Part shown: positions 33,202 to 44,473 of the stretch, piece after piece | Layout of the letters: the number at the start of each line of letters is the position of its first letter | How positions within the stretch are numbered: position 1 is the stretch's first letter | Assembly: GCA_019321725.1 (NCBI GenBank) | Contig: CM033105.1 | Location: 14,521,632-14,585,631 of the forward strand | Origin: Paulownia fortunei | Taxonomy: Eukaryota; Streptophyta; Magnoliopsida; Lamiales; Paulowniaceae | Direction of reading: 5' to 3' | Length of the DNA: 64,000 bases | Translations under genes and position numbers: made by a program | Notes under the pieces: model-generated | Databases searched by the model: none | What the model was told of the DNA's origin: nothing | Seen by the model: the letters and a program-made list of their open reading frames with translations, nothing else

Positions 33202-33654
33202 ATGATTCTTAAAGAGACAATCAAGACTTCTGAATTCAGTTGTCAATGATCTTTTGAACATTGTAAATGTGGTTTTGAGATATTCATACATATTTCATAC
33301 AATAGCATTTGTTACTTGAATTTTATTAGTGTGTTGATATACAGTCTACTGCATTCGCCTTTAGTGTTTTTCTCACCTAGAGATGCAATTGACAGGCTTA
33401 ATTTATACTAAATGGCAGCCGAGGAGCCCTCCTAAGATTGTGTTGTGAATTTTCATTAAAAGAGACGTGGCATTAATTTTAGTTTGAAAGATAAATTATG
33501 TTCTACAGACAACTAAATTGCAATACAAACGGGCCACAAGATCACTGATTCTTGGTCCGCCGATCTTGATACGGGGAATGATGTCTGGTCTGATGTAGTC
33601 GGATAGAGAAGGTTAATGATTAAACTGGACCGAAATTTCATTTGTGGTCTCAGG
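33202..33654 (+). other. 3' flank of the TBC gene
   Basis: AT-rich sequence after the TAG stop. It would hold the 3' UTR and poly(A) site. No canonical AATAAA lies close to the stop; near-matches such as TTCATACATATTTC at 33282 are possible. No other gene is visible. Confidence 0.4.
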
Positions 33655-34755
33655 TTATAGGAAGATTGTTTCCTGCATTATTTCATCTCCACTGGTTCCA
33701 AATGTTAAAAGTAAAATCCAGTATGGGCAAGAACGTCCCCTCTTGGAGGAATCGTGAGTATTTTGCGGGGGGTGAAGGATATCCATGTCATAGTTGACAT
33801 TTTTCAGGTTGTTCAACCAAGAAGCCTTCTCCTTCCCCTTTGTACTCATTGATGCTGTCTTCTCCAGATTTTCCTCTTGCACAGTATGCGAACCCAATCA
33901 TAATTGGTGTTTCTTATATGTCTTAGAATCCAGGGATCCTACAAGCGATCAACGACCACCTGAAAATGAGAAACCTTATGTTGAGCGATGTAATTTTAGT
34001 CCCAATATACTTCTTGTGAAGTAGTAGTAGTAGTTAGCAAAAGCCATGTGGGTTTTGTCCCTATCTTTCCTCGTTAGCATTTCTCAGCGAACATTACAAG
34101 AATGTAATTGATTGAATTGACTAGGAAAAGTGCTGTGTTGTCTCTTAACAAGTGAAGTTAGTGTGGTAGCAGTTACATAAAGTATGCTGATTCAATCTTA
34201 ACTACATTTTACTGAATTTATTAGGTTCAAAAAATAAGTTTATTCGAAACTAATTCAACACATATATTAATGCACCATATTACACACCATATCTGATTTT
34301 TGGTTGTGGAGTCACATATGATCGTAGTGAATTGAGATTGGTTCCAGGTTTTCAATTAATGATGGATTAACTAGAAAGTAACTTTTGCTGTTTCAAAGTA
34401 TTTCTATCAGGGCAATCGAGTCGAGTTACTAACCAGTTGCGCAGAAGCTTATGCAGTCTGATAGTGAGGTCCTTTTCATCTTCAGACATCGTACCACGTT
34501 TGATGTTAGCTCTCAAGTAGTTCTTCCACCTCAGCCTGCAGCTTTTAGCACCTCTCAGTGAACCTGAAATGTTAAATAAAAATAACGAAAAGTGAGAGTT
34601 CCACTCAAATTCATGGAAACTCTGTAACATGACTTCTTGAAAACTATAGTCTAGTTCCCTTCTCCAAGAGTCTCCACGTATTTCTTCAGTATCAAGTCCT
34701 CTTGTAGCTTCCAGAAACCATTCTTGAATCTTGATTTCACATCTTTACCGTCCAT
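33655..34755 (-). pseudogene. R2R3-MYB transcription factor pseudogene
   Basis: Three exons in the usual R2R3-MYB layout. Exon 1 starts at 34755 ([20 protein letters not shown], the R2 start) and runs to a TAG at 34651-34653 where the conserved third R2 Trp (GEGNW) should be. Exon 2, about 34588-34433, gives [20 protein letters not shown] and [15 protein letters not shown], the end of R2 and start of R3, and ends at a GTTAGTAAC donor after LLRNW. Exon 3 starts at 33959 with RWSLIAC-RIPG, after which R3 is disrupted by stops, so the recognition helix is lost. The frame 33655-33897 probably continues the C-terminal region. Before decay it would have been a DNA-binding regulator; the [15 protein letters not shown] wording resembles the WER/GL1-like group, but subgroup is uncertain. 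Confidence 0.82.
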
Positions 34756-34858
34756 GTGATTTTTTTATTCATCCTTTTAACTTCTCTGTGTTCCTTTTCC
34801 ACTCAAGATTGTATAGTGAAGATACGATGTGCATGAAATGATTACATATAGACCAACA

Positions 34859-35118
34859 GTACACCAACTCGCGCATGGATTTATGTAGGGGCCCCGGATG
34901 GTGGTATTTTTGCTTTTCTTGGTGCTAACTGATATTCAAAGTAGTAAATATCTACGTTCCACTTCAATTCGCACAAAGAGAGAAGCATGTACACCAACTC
35001 GCGCATGGATTTATGTAGGGGCCCCGGATGGTGGTATTTTTGCTTTTCTTGGTGCTAACTGATATTCAAAGTAGTAAATATCTACGTTCCACTTCAATTC
35101 GCACAAAGAGAGAAGCAT
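34859..35118 (+). repeat. Exact 130-bp tandem duplication
   Basis: Positions 34859-34988 and 34989-35118 appear identical base for base, beginning GTACACCAACTCGCGCATGG and ending AGAGAGAAGCAT. The unit includes a GC-rich GGGGCCCCGGATGG patch. It lies just upstream of the MYB pseudogene start. Confidence 0.95.
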
Positions 35119-35191
35119 GTCCATTATTGATAGATGTTAGAAATTTATGAGCACAAAAATAAAGGTGAATCGATATTAACTAATGCAGTGA

Positions 35192-35241
35192 AAGATTATC
35201 AATTAACAATTGGATGGAAGATTATCAATTAACAATTGGAT
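35192..35241 (+). repeat. 26-bp tandem repeat
   Basis: AAGATTATCAATTAACAATT begins at 35192 and again at 35218. The second copy lacks the last two bases of the 26-bp unit. Confidence 0.85.
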
Positions 35242-35357
35242 TAAAGCTCGTCTACAAGCCCTTGCACTGAATAATCATGAAATAGATACATGCCAAACAC
35301 TCCTCATTTTGATGGACTACTACAAGAACTATCCACACGGTTTTACACACCTTAAAT

Positions 35358-36540
35358 CTTTGAATTTTTTTTTGGATTAATATCACTTTACCCTCTTGTT
35401 ATCATTTTACCCATTGTACTCTTATTTTATCTTACTTTACCTTCTTATACTCTCATTATCTCACTTTACCCCATTTACTTTTAAAAAATCAACCAAACTG
35501 CTCTTGCCTATTATTTTTAGTGAAATTACTTTAAAATAGGTTGATATTGATATCTTTGTATTTATGTTCTAATAATTTTTCAACTTGATTAATTAATACT
35601 TAATATTAAATTTATTTAAAATTTTATTATACTTAAATTTTAATAGATATTTTATAATATAACATAGTTCCTAATAAATTATTATATAGTAGGATATTTT
35701 TATTATCTAATACACTTTTATTTATGAATTTCCTACTGAATATAAATCTTAAAAAAAATATTTTATTAAATACATAAAATATTAGCGATATTTTTTATTA
35801 TTAATAGAATTATCATAAGTTCATAGAAATTATGTTAAATTCAAACATAGATATTATAATTAAGAAATAATAATAAAATTAATTTTTAAAATGACTGTTT
35901 TTAAATTTAGGAAAGTATTCATTAAGTTATTTTAAATTTAACATAGTATTCATTACGTTGCGATAATTTGACTATTTATAACTTATTTAATAGTATATTA
36001 TATTAAAGTAAACCTAAAAATGACTTTTTTGTATTTAACATTAATTCTATAAAATTTTGATAATTCCATTAATAATAAAAAAATTATTACTTATCTTTTA
36101 CTTATTTAAAAAAATATGATTTGGAAATATATCATATATTTTTTATATTTATGATGAATAGTAAATTTATAAGTGAAATGTATTAGCTAATAAAAAAAAC
36201 ATACGATATAAAAATTTAATAAGAACTATGTTAATAAAAGAATAGCCATTGAAATAAGTACACTAAAATATGAAATAAATTAAATATTAAGTATTAATTA
36301 ATTAAGTTGAAAAATTATTAGTATTTAAATACAAGTGTATTAAATTTAGAATATTTTAAAGTAATGTTAGTATAAGTAATAGGTAAGGGCAATTTGATTA
36401 TTTTTTCATGAGTACAATGAGTAAAATGATACATAATGAGAGTATAAAGGGGTAAAGTGAGACAATTGAAAGTATAGAGGGTAAAGTGATACTCATAAAA
36501 AATAAAAAAGGATAAAGTGAAATTAATTCAAAAGCTTTTA
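35358..36540. mobile_element. Long inverted-repeat (foldback/MITE-like) element
   Basis: The left part (from GGATTAATATCACTTTACCC at 35374) and the reverse complement of the right part (ending at about 36530) align over almost their entire length. Both contain arrays of TCACTTTACCC and ATTTTACCCATTGTACTC-type subrepeats at the ends, then CTAATAATTTTTCAACTT, TAATTAATACTTAATAT and ATAACATAGTTC. Arms are about 590 bp each and roughly 80% alike by eye, meeting near 35940. There is no coding capacity. It behaves like a foldback or large MITE-type DNA transposon; a clear target duplication was not found. Confidence 0.82.
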
Positions 36541-39500
36541 AGTGATACTCTTAAAAAAGAAATAGAGAGAATTACATTTTGGAGAGACAAAGACAATTAA
36601 AATTGTTGTGACACTGAATCTAGGAGATGTATATCTCATTTATAAATACATTATTATCCTTATAAAAGAAATCTAATCCCAAGACCAAGTTGGAAGAGCC
36701 CTACACCATCACAATATGGATGTAGAAACATGTGGCATTCTATGCCAAAAACTGTTGGAATTTTGTGGGAGAGAAAACAATTTTCTCTTGCAAAATTTCC
36801 TGCACTCCAAAGAGCTGAAAACGTGTGGAGTAATCAGCTTTAAGATGTCTTCAATGGCAGTGTAATTGAGCAATTTCAGCCCCCACAAAACCGTGTGGAA
36901 GCTGCTCAACATTAGCCTCCAAAACCGTGTGGGAGGCCCTTTAACGAGGCCTCCTTAGTCTCAATTTCACCTCTTTTGTGGATAGTGTTCTTATCTCATA
37001 ATCTACATCTATTAACTTAATTCAACTCATTGGATCACATTTTAAATTAGAAGTGGATTATCTCGATTTGTGTAATTCCTTAAATTTACTATTAAATTAT
37101 TAGTAAGCTTGCAACTTTGTGAATAAATTAATATTTCAATCAATTTGATTAATTAATCCACTTAAAATTAAATTTTAAATTTTCAGAACCCCACATGTGA
37201 TAAGAAGCATAACTATCTAATTTTAAGTGAATAGTAAACGGATCTATTTCAGTTACGAGTACCATGTAAATACGGTCAATCCGTCAACTAATCTTCCAAT
37301 TAAGTATAATGCATGGATTATTAGTTAAAACTCTATTTTAACTTAACTATGATTCCATTTCAAGTCACATTGATCATTTGATAAATTTAAAAAAAACTCT
37401 CATTTAATAACACATACACGATCATGGCTCGTATGATCTAAGTACTTTATCCAATTGATTAAAAAAATCAAAGATACAAAAATACATATACTATTAATAA
37501 ACTTTTGAATTATGTTAATTATAAATGAGTATAAAAAACTAACCAAATCAATTGGCTCGTCGAACACTATTCTAACCAGTGGAACAAATACTCTCCCTGT
37601 TTTTTTTAATGCCACGAGCTCAAAAGCTGTTTTCAGAAGCTTCTGCAGATAGTCCCTTAGAAATGCTAAACATATTGGATTATATATTGCGTTTGAATTG
37701 AAGGATTGAGGCCTAGGATTTCAAATGTATAATAATAATTTTATTGAATTTGTATGAATATTTTTAAGTTATAAATAATAGTTTCAAATCTTTTATCATC
37801 CACATTAAGCTATTTTCTCCTAAGATTTTAAACACACCTATTTGGAGTTACTTTAATTCTTAACTCCAAAATTAACTCCAAATTCCTTCTTTAAAGTCAA
37901 AATTCCAACATCCGACCACAATTTAAAGAATTTATCAGTTAACTTATTATAAAGAAACCAAATTCAAATTGACAGCTTTTTTTCAACGAAAAAGTAAAAA
38001 TTATGATTATTATTATGACTATTATGATTATGACATGGTAAAATAATGCACTCATTGTGTTTGTAAAAGTAGTTTTAGCATATGTTGAAATTGCGACAAG
38101 GGTTCACAACCAAATTGAACAAATATTTTGTATTTCATTCGATCTAAATAACATTGGTCGGGGAACATTTTATTATATTAGCTTAAATTATTTGACAACT
38201 TTTTTAATTGAATGTGCTATGGCATTGCTGAGCATTCTCAAAATACTTTCGATTCGAGAAATTTCACTTTTAATTTGAGTTTGATCAAGCTTATTACGAG
38301 AATTTACATTTGTTATATGATTATATTGGTCTCTAATGATATGAAAGGATCTGGAGATTAAATATACTTTTTAAAATTTTAAATCCATTAAAAAATGATA
38401 CACATATTAAAATTGTAATAGGCTTAACATAGCTCAGCCGCCTGAATTTAGACAATAAAACAGTAATTAAAAGTTTGCTTCAGCCTACCAGAGACTCAGA
38501 AGCTTGCTCAGTGAGTTGAGTTGTGCTGCGGTTAAAACAATTAGAAATTTTCAGGCATCAGTTTTTAAGCTGTGTAATGCAGCTGAATGTATGCAATAAA
38601 CACATAAACTGCAGAAATTTAAACATTGAAAGTAAAAAAGATAAAATAATTTTTATTGTGGTTTAAAGGTGGGGTAATCATTGTAATCTGCTCTTGTCGT
38701 GGTGGGATTCACTAGAATTGAATTAATCACAAAGCAATAGTTAGTTCTACAATGATAAAGCTTAGGTTCCGAACTAAGAATAATTTCTTCTCAATTTCTC
38801 ATTCTTATTCAAATCTCTGTTGGTACTGCAACTTCAGTCTTCCCACACACGTTCCACTATTGAATCTTTCCACACGAGTTTGATTCACGAATTGCTCCAC
38901 ACAAGACTTAGTTCATCCCATTTGCTTCTCTTGATTCTTTAAAAAATGAAAGTAATATCACTCAGCAAGCTGTTCAGAGTAATGAAACAACTGAGTGATT
39001 CTATCATACTACTTCTTCACTTAGGAGATTTTCAAGAGCTTGATGTTTGCATGTAAGCTTGGAAATTTCATCACTTCCAAAAACTTGTTCCCTCATCATC
39101 CTTTAGCTCTGTTTACAAACCTCTTTTTTCTGCCCCATTGCACCTACTTCCCTGGATTTCCATTAGTGCAGTTGATCTATCGCACTGCTCGTAGTTTGCA
39201 GTTTGTAGTGTGACACTATTTGCAGTCTATTGTCCGTATCCCATACCATCTGCCACGTTTTCTCTTTGTGCCCATTGCTTTGGATTATAGTAATTTGACT
39301 AGTATGAGGTGACAGTTGCCCTCACTCCACTATGATCATTAGTCCAATTAAATCCACTACTCTGATTTTGAACTCTACTACTTCATGGAATCTTGTTACT
39401 TCACTGTTCTACTCAAATAGTTAGCTGAATTTGCTAATCTTCCAATGATTTAGAATACTAACTTGATTGCCTCTGTCCTCACTCCGATGAGATCCTTAGT

Positions 39501-40466
39501 CTCGCTAAGTCTTTTATTCTAGTTTTAGACTTCACTGTCTTGGTGTTGTTCGCTCTTTTTTTTTGCTTTTTCTATTTTGAGACTAAGTCTTCTACGTGGA
39601 CTGCCTAGTAGAGTAGTCTTTACAATGATCTAACACGAGTAAAATTACTATAATTTGGGTTAGATGAAATCGAGTTTAGACATCAATTTTTCTTCATGTC
39701 CAATAAAAATGTGTATAGTGGTTTAGAATGTTTGTCATCACTTAGAAATTTTATCAATTAAGTTATGAAAAACATGCATGGAGGAATGACCACACATTCA
39801 CAAATAGGGGACTTTTTGGATGATATTTTATTTCCCAAATGAGGGACCTGTTCAAAAGTCGAGAAGATGAGCACTATTGACTCATTATACAAGCCTCAAT
39901 GAAAATTACTTGAAAACAATAAGCCACTCAATCCCACGATGTGTATACTTTCAATGACCCACTGCCTAAGCTTTCTAATATGATTGATTGGCTCAGCCTT
40001 CTCTTACACCTTAATTAGTGAAGTTCAAATTGCGGGTAAAATCTTAGGTCAATTAGTAAGGGTCAATGTCCTTAAATTTCATAATGTGAGGTTTTTGGAT
40101 GTAATTTCTACTAATAGCGTGGCTGTTGATCCATTTTATTTTCCTACATCGGTCAGGTAGTTTAGTTTAATATACTTATTTAATTGTTAATTCATGTCTC
40201 TTATAAAAGTTCAAATTGTTACAATACGAAATTTTAAAACTTCAAAATCAAATTGAATCTTCATTATTTTTATAAAAGAAAAATAAATTTTGTAACTTTC
40301 CTATTAATTTTGTAGCACCCTATAAAACATAATTATTTAGAATTTAAGTTCTATTGTTACATATTCTATCCAAGCACTATATGTCCCAGGGGTCTAGATA
40401 GAGATACACAACCATTCTTACATTTTTTATATTCTACATATTATTTTCTATATTACTTTAGGTTAC
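36541..40466. other. AT-rich intergenic region
   Basis: No convincing gene. Frames at 36709-36912, 37400-37615 and 38057-38278 are short, have no recognisable domain and no splice context. Around 38,450-39,620 the base composition becomes more balanced, with Cys/Ser/Thr-type codons on either strand, and could be an old LTR or other transposon relic. It shows no diagnostic motif. Confidence 0.5.
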
Positions 40467-40628
40467 ATGATAAGGTCTTGTTCGTTCATTAATCTTCTTG
40501 TAATCGTGCTTATAATAGGAGACGCCGGCAATGGCCTTCTTGGATCTTATCTTGGGGTGGTGGTGAGCCGCCAATACCTGTACGGAGAGAAGGCCATCAC
40601 GATCGTAGGACAACATCAAATGACGTGA
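40467..40628 (+). CDS. Candidate small ORF, 53 residues with hydrophobic N-terminus
   Basis: ATG at 40467 to TGA at 40626-40628. The N-terminus (MIRSCSFINLLVIVLIIG) looks like a signal peptide or single membrane segment; the remainder is GNGLLGSYLGVVVSRQYLYG followed by a polar tail. The coding part from 40518 is clearly more GC-rich than the surrounding AT-rich DNA, which is a reason to suspect constraint or a foreign origin. No known peptide family (CLE, IDA, PSK, CEP) is recognisable. It could equally be a chance ORF or a surviving exon of a lost gene. Confidence 0.28.
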   Translation: MIRSCSFINLLVIVLIIGDAGNGLLGSYLGVVVSRQYLYGEKAITIVGQHQMT

Positions 40629-41222
40629 CTCCTACAGACCAACTGTTTTATTTTTAAAAAGTTTATATGCTTTCAGAATTATATAAATTATATGCATTCT
40701 TGTAATTTATTTGCATCAAAGTAATTTTTTATTTTTTTTTGAAAGTTATTTTTATTAAAATTAAAATATTCACAACAATTTAAGATCGTGATAATTTGTT
40801 AAATTTGATTAATTATTTTTTAGCATATTATGTAATTTAAATTTACTTACATTTGTGAAATAAGATATACTCAATTGTTTGCAAGTTATAAATATTTCAT
40901 CATTTTTAAAATATCTTGCCAATTATTTTGTTAATTCTTAAATTAGCCGATAAACTGATTTTATGTTGTGCAGTATAACTGTAACTAAAATATTTCATAT
41001 TATACTAGTTTAATGCACTTTATTCTAGTTGACTGTGGCCCATTATAAGACTTGGATGTCACGGAAGCTTGAGATTTTTTTATTTATTTTTTTTGATTTT
41101 TTTATAGAAATTGATTTATATCTGTTTACTAATATAATTATTGACTCCTACAATAACATTTTGCCCCTTGTTATTTCTTTGCCTTATTAATCCCTGGCTA
41201 GGTATATATATATACTTTTTAA
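40629..41222 (+). other. Region upstream of second copia relic
   Basis: Very AT-rich. A primer binding site or LTR belonging to the element that starts at 41223 was looked for and not found. No gene is seen. Confidence 0.5.
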
Positions 41223-42020
41223 ATGGCATCTCATGAAGACATAAGTAGTGTTAAGCTTGAGAAATTTAATGGACTTAATTTGAAGAGACGGCAAAACCAA
41301 ATGAGATATTGGTTAACTGTTTTTGGGTTTATTTCTGGCATAGATGAAAATATTGAGTCAAACTCTTGGCATACCCATAAACAAATGGATTACCATTGTT
41401 GTAATTTTATCCTTAGTGCCTTGTCAGAAAGATTTTATGATGTGTTTCATACTATCCCTAGTGCAAAAGAATTTTGTGATACTTTAGAAGTTGAATATGA
41501 GATTGATGATGCTTGAATAGAAAGGTTTTATGCTTCTACTTTTACAAATTATGCTATGGTTGATGGAAAATCCATTAATGAACAAATTCATGAATTCCAA
41601 AATTTGTAAAGGCCTCTAGAAGATAGTGGGTTAAAGTTTAGTAAAAAATATAAAGTATCGTGTTTGATTGATAAACTCCCACCATCTTGGTTTAATTTTG
41701 TTAGGAGTCTAAGACATCAACAAGAGACTTTGACTTTGACTCAAGTCTTTAAGTCATTGAGGATAGAGGAACAACATAGGATAAATGTTAAAAAAGAAGA
41801 GATGAAGGTCAAGGTCAACCTAGTCAAGGATAAAAGGAATAACGATGAAAATAAATTTAAGTCTAGAGGCAATAAGTTTAAGAATAAGAAGAAGCATTGG
41901 AGAAAAAACTATCGCCACAGTAATAATGCTTAACCTAGGAATAAAAAACCTAGGGATGATGAAGGCAAAGGAAAGGAAGAAAGACCATGCTACGTATGTG
42001 GAAGTACCAATCATTTGGCT
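41223..42020 (+). pseudogene. copia Gag (UBN2 type) with zinc knuckle (pseudogene)
   Basis: Starts with Met at 41223 (MASHEDISSVKLEKFNGLNL) and has the UBN2 gag wording (YWLTVFGF, LSALSERFYDVFH, AKEFCDTLE). A TGA at 41514-41516 breaks the frame. It continues at 41664-41933 (IDKLPPSWFNFVRSLRHQ, then a Lys/Asn-rich basic stretch). A zinc knuckle remnant, CYVCGSTNHLARG, lies at about 41989-42027. Confidence 0.8.
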
Positions 42021-42586
42021 AGAGGATTGTTACTACAAGAAGACTGAGAAGTTCATCCCTAAATTCAACTCTAAGCCTAAGACTCAGTAAAGTCAAGTGA
42101 ATATGTTGGTTGAGGAACCATCCATCAAGTTAGAATCCATATTTCCTTTAGTAAACTTTACATATCAAAATAATGATTGGTGGTTAGACTCAAGAGCTAA
42201 TATACACGTTTGTTTTGATAAATTAAAATTTAAATCCTATTAGAACTCAAGTGGAGGAACCGTGATACAAGGAAATAATATTGCCGCAAAAATACATGAG
42301 ATCGGAAGTATTGATTTGATGATGACTTTTGGAAAGATATTGACTCTTGATGCAGTGCGGCACGTGTCTGAAGTTAGAAAAAAATTAGTTAGTGGATTTT
42401 ATTTAGTTCAAGATGGTTACAAATTAGTAATGGAGTCAAATAAGGTTGTAATTACTAGAAATAATATTTTTTGTTGGGAAAGGATTTGTAAGTGATGGCT
42501 TATTTAAGTTGAATGTTATGAATGATATGAATGAAGGTTCCAATTTGATTTTTAATATTCAATCTAGTGTTTTATGACATGAAATA

Positions 42587-43605
42587 TTGATACATATAAT
42601 TGAATGGTTAAAGACTTATTTGATTCCAAAATTTCAGGTGCATATTGATCATAAGTGTGAAATATGTGTACAAGCAAAACAAACAAGAAGACCTTATCAA
42701 TCAATTCTTAGAAATTCAAATATTTTGGAACTTATTCATAATGATGTATGTGATTCAAATAGATCTCCAACTAAAGGTATGTAAGTTAGTGAAGTCTTTA
42801 TATGATTTGAAGCAAGCTCCTAAACAGTGGTATGAAAAATTTAATGAAGTTATGCAAGGTTATGGATTTAGATCAAATTAATACGATAGATGTATATATT
42901 ACAACTAGAGGTATATATTATGTTTGTATGTGGGTGATATATTAATTTTTGGGTCTAATTTGGACTTTAATAAAAAAGTGAAAAGTTATTTATCTAATAA
43001 CTTTGAAATGAAAGATTTAGGAGAAACTCATATAATCTTGGTATGAAGGTTAGTAAAACTGAAGAAGGTATTTTATTAAACCAATCCGATTCTATTGAAA
43101 AGATTTCGAGGAAATTCAGTTATTATGATTGTAAGTCACTTTCTACTTCTTATGATCTAAATGTATATTTACATAAAAACTGGGTGAACCTATATCTCAA
43201 TCGAAATATTATCAAATTATTAGATTATTATTATATTTCACCAATATGACTCGACCTGATATTTCTTATACAGTTGGGAGACTTAGTAGATATACTCATA
43301 ATCCTAGCAAGAATAATTGGAATGCTTTAGAAAGTGTTCTTAAGTATCTTAGAGGAACTCTAAATTATTCTTTATATTATAAGGGTTCTCCAAATGTAGT
43401 TGAAGGATATAGTGATGCTAATTGCATTACTGATAGCTCTAAAATTAAATCTACTAGTGGATTTATTTTTCTGTTGGGTGGAGCAACAATAACTTGAGAA
43501 TTTAAAAGACAAACTGTTATATCTGAAAATACTATGGAAGCTGAGTTTAGCTTTAGATACAACTTGTGCAACTACAGAGTGGATGAGAGACTTATTACTT
43601 GATAT
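42587..43605 (+). pseudogene. copia integrase stub, RT and RNase H start (pseudogene)
   Basis: Frame 42587-42784 has the integrase zinc region end (HKCEICVQAKQTRRPY) and the first catalytic Asp context (LIHNDVC). Frame 42645-42881 enters RT at SLYDLKQAPKQWYEKF. The YVDD box region near 42930 is degraded to a stop-containing remnant. Frame 43246-43497 has MTRPDISYTVGRLSRYTHNP and YSDANCITDSSKIKSTSGF, the conserved RT connection and RNase H start. There are frameshifts at each boundary. Confidence 0.8.
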
Positions 43606-43615
43606 TCCACTAGTA

Positions 43616-44160
43616 TGTTGAGTTGGTTTTATACCAACAATTCATATATCTTTTGATTAATATTGAGTTTATTTTTAAGTATTTATGTTATTTTTTATGA
43701 ATTTAGTTTAAAATTTTGTAGATAATGGTAAAAGTAGAAGAAAATAGAAAGAAATATAAAACTTGGTTAAAATTTTTAAGAATCCGCTTTATGGTGCTAT
43801 TAAGGGTAGTGTTCATTTTCAATCATAACTCTTTGCTCCAATATCCTTTTAAATTGATTCTTGAACCATTGGAAAGATAAGAGATAGATATGTTTACTAT
43901 GAAATCTAGTTCTTTCGATTTTAATGAGAAAAATTGGGTTAAAGAGTCTATACTTGACTGAAACTTTCTAGTATGATATATCTTGGTATTGTAGGTATAA
44001 ATATTTCCACAAATTTCATATTGAGTTGATTCAAGTATCTAACTCTAAAAATTCCATCTTTAAGTATTAATTCTTTTATCACAAGTTAATAACAGAAATT
44101 AATATTTTCTATACACACTCGATCAACTAGATTAGAAAAGAAATTATAATTGCTAGTGGA
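43616..44160 (+). repeat. LTR-like fragment
   Basis: Begins TGTTGAGTTGGTTTTATACC immediately after the broken copia RNase H. It continues AT-rich, with CTTTATGGTGCTATTAAGGG and a CATTGGAAAGATAAGAGATAG block that resembles wording in plant Ty3 LTRs. The start is similar to the sequence at 63144. It is probably a solo or truncated LTR; its right boundary is not fixed. Confidence 0.45.
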
Positions 44161-44456
44161 ATTTTGATTTTGTATTGTTGCTCAAAGTGTGGACTACTTT
44201 AGAGGGGAGATATTTGGATCCCTGTGAATAAATTTAGAAAAGAGGTTAGGAATTGATTGCTTCATATCCTACAACAACCGAAGTGCAAAGAAAGGTATAA
44301 ATCGATACTTTTATTATTTTATTACAACCATTGAAAATTACAATAGCATTAAAAATCGCATCAGATCCGGGGTATTACTATAATTTTTATAGTTTAATGT
44401 TTTTAAAAATTTTAATTTTCCGCTGTGCATACCTCAGGATCACGCGAACCCAACAA

Positions 44457-44473
44457 TGGTATTAGAGCCACGG
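44457..44473 (+). other. Primer binding site of the split copia element
   Basis: TGGTATTAGAGCCACGG, one mismatch from the tRNA-iMet complement in the first 13 bases. It follows an LTR end, CGCGAACCCAACA. The LTR's left edge is uncertain; a purine tract followed by TTTGGATCCCTG at about 44,200-44,225 is a candidate. Confidence 0.8.

Larger units (their letters stand above)
41223..43611 (+). mobile_element. Ty1/copia relic with internal pol deletion
   Basis: Gag, zinc knuckle, a stub of integrase, RT and the start of RNase H on the plus strand. The integrase catalytic core is missing: sequence goes from the LIHNDVC block at about 42740 directly to the LVKSLYDLKQAPKQWYEKF block of RT at about 42790. 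No LTR or primer site was found on the left. On the right it stops in RNase H at about 43605, where an unrelated LTR-like sequence begins. It is heavily decayed. Confidence 0.82.

Noticed and set aside
33655..33897. Independent minus-strand gene
   Set aside because: It lies directly after MYB exon 3 in the same orientation and is better explained as the C-terminus of that pseudogene.
36709..36912. Minus-strand ORF near the foldback element
   Set aside because: Contains a short repeated ACCGTGTGG phrase but no recognisable protein.
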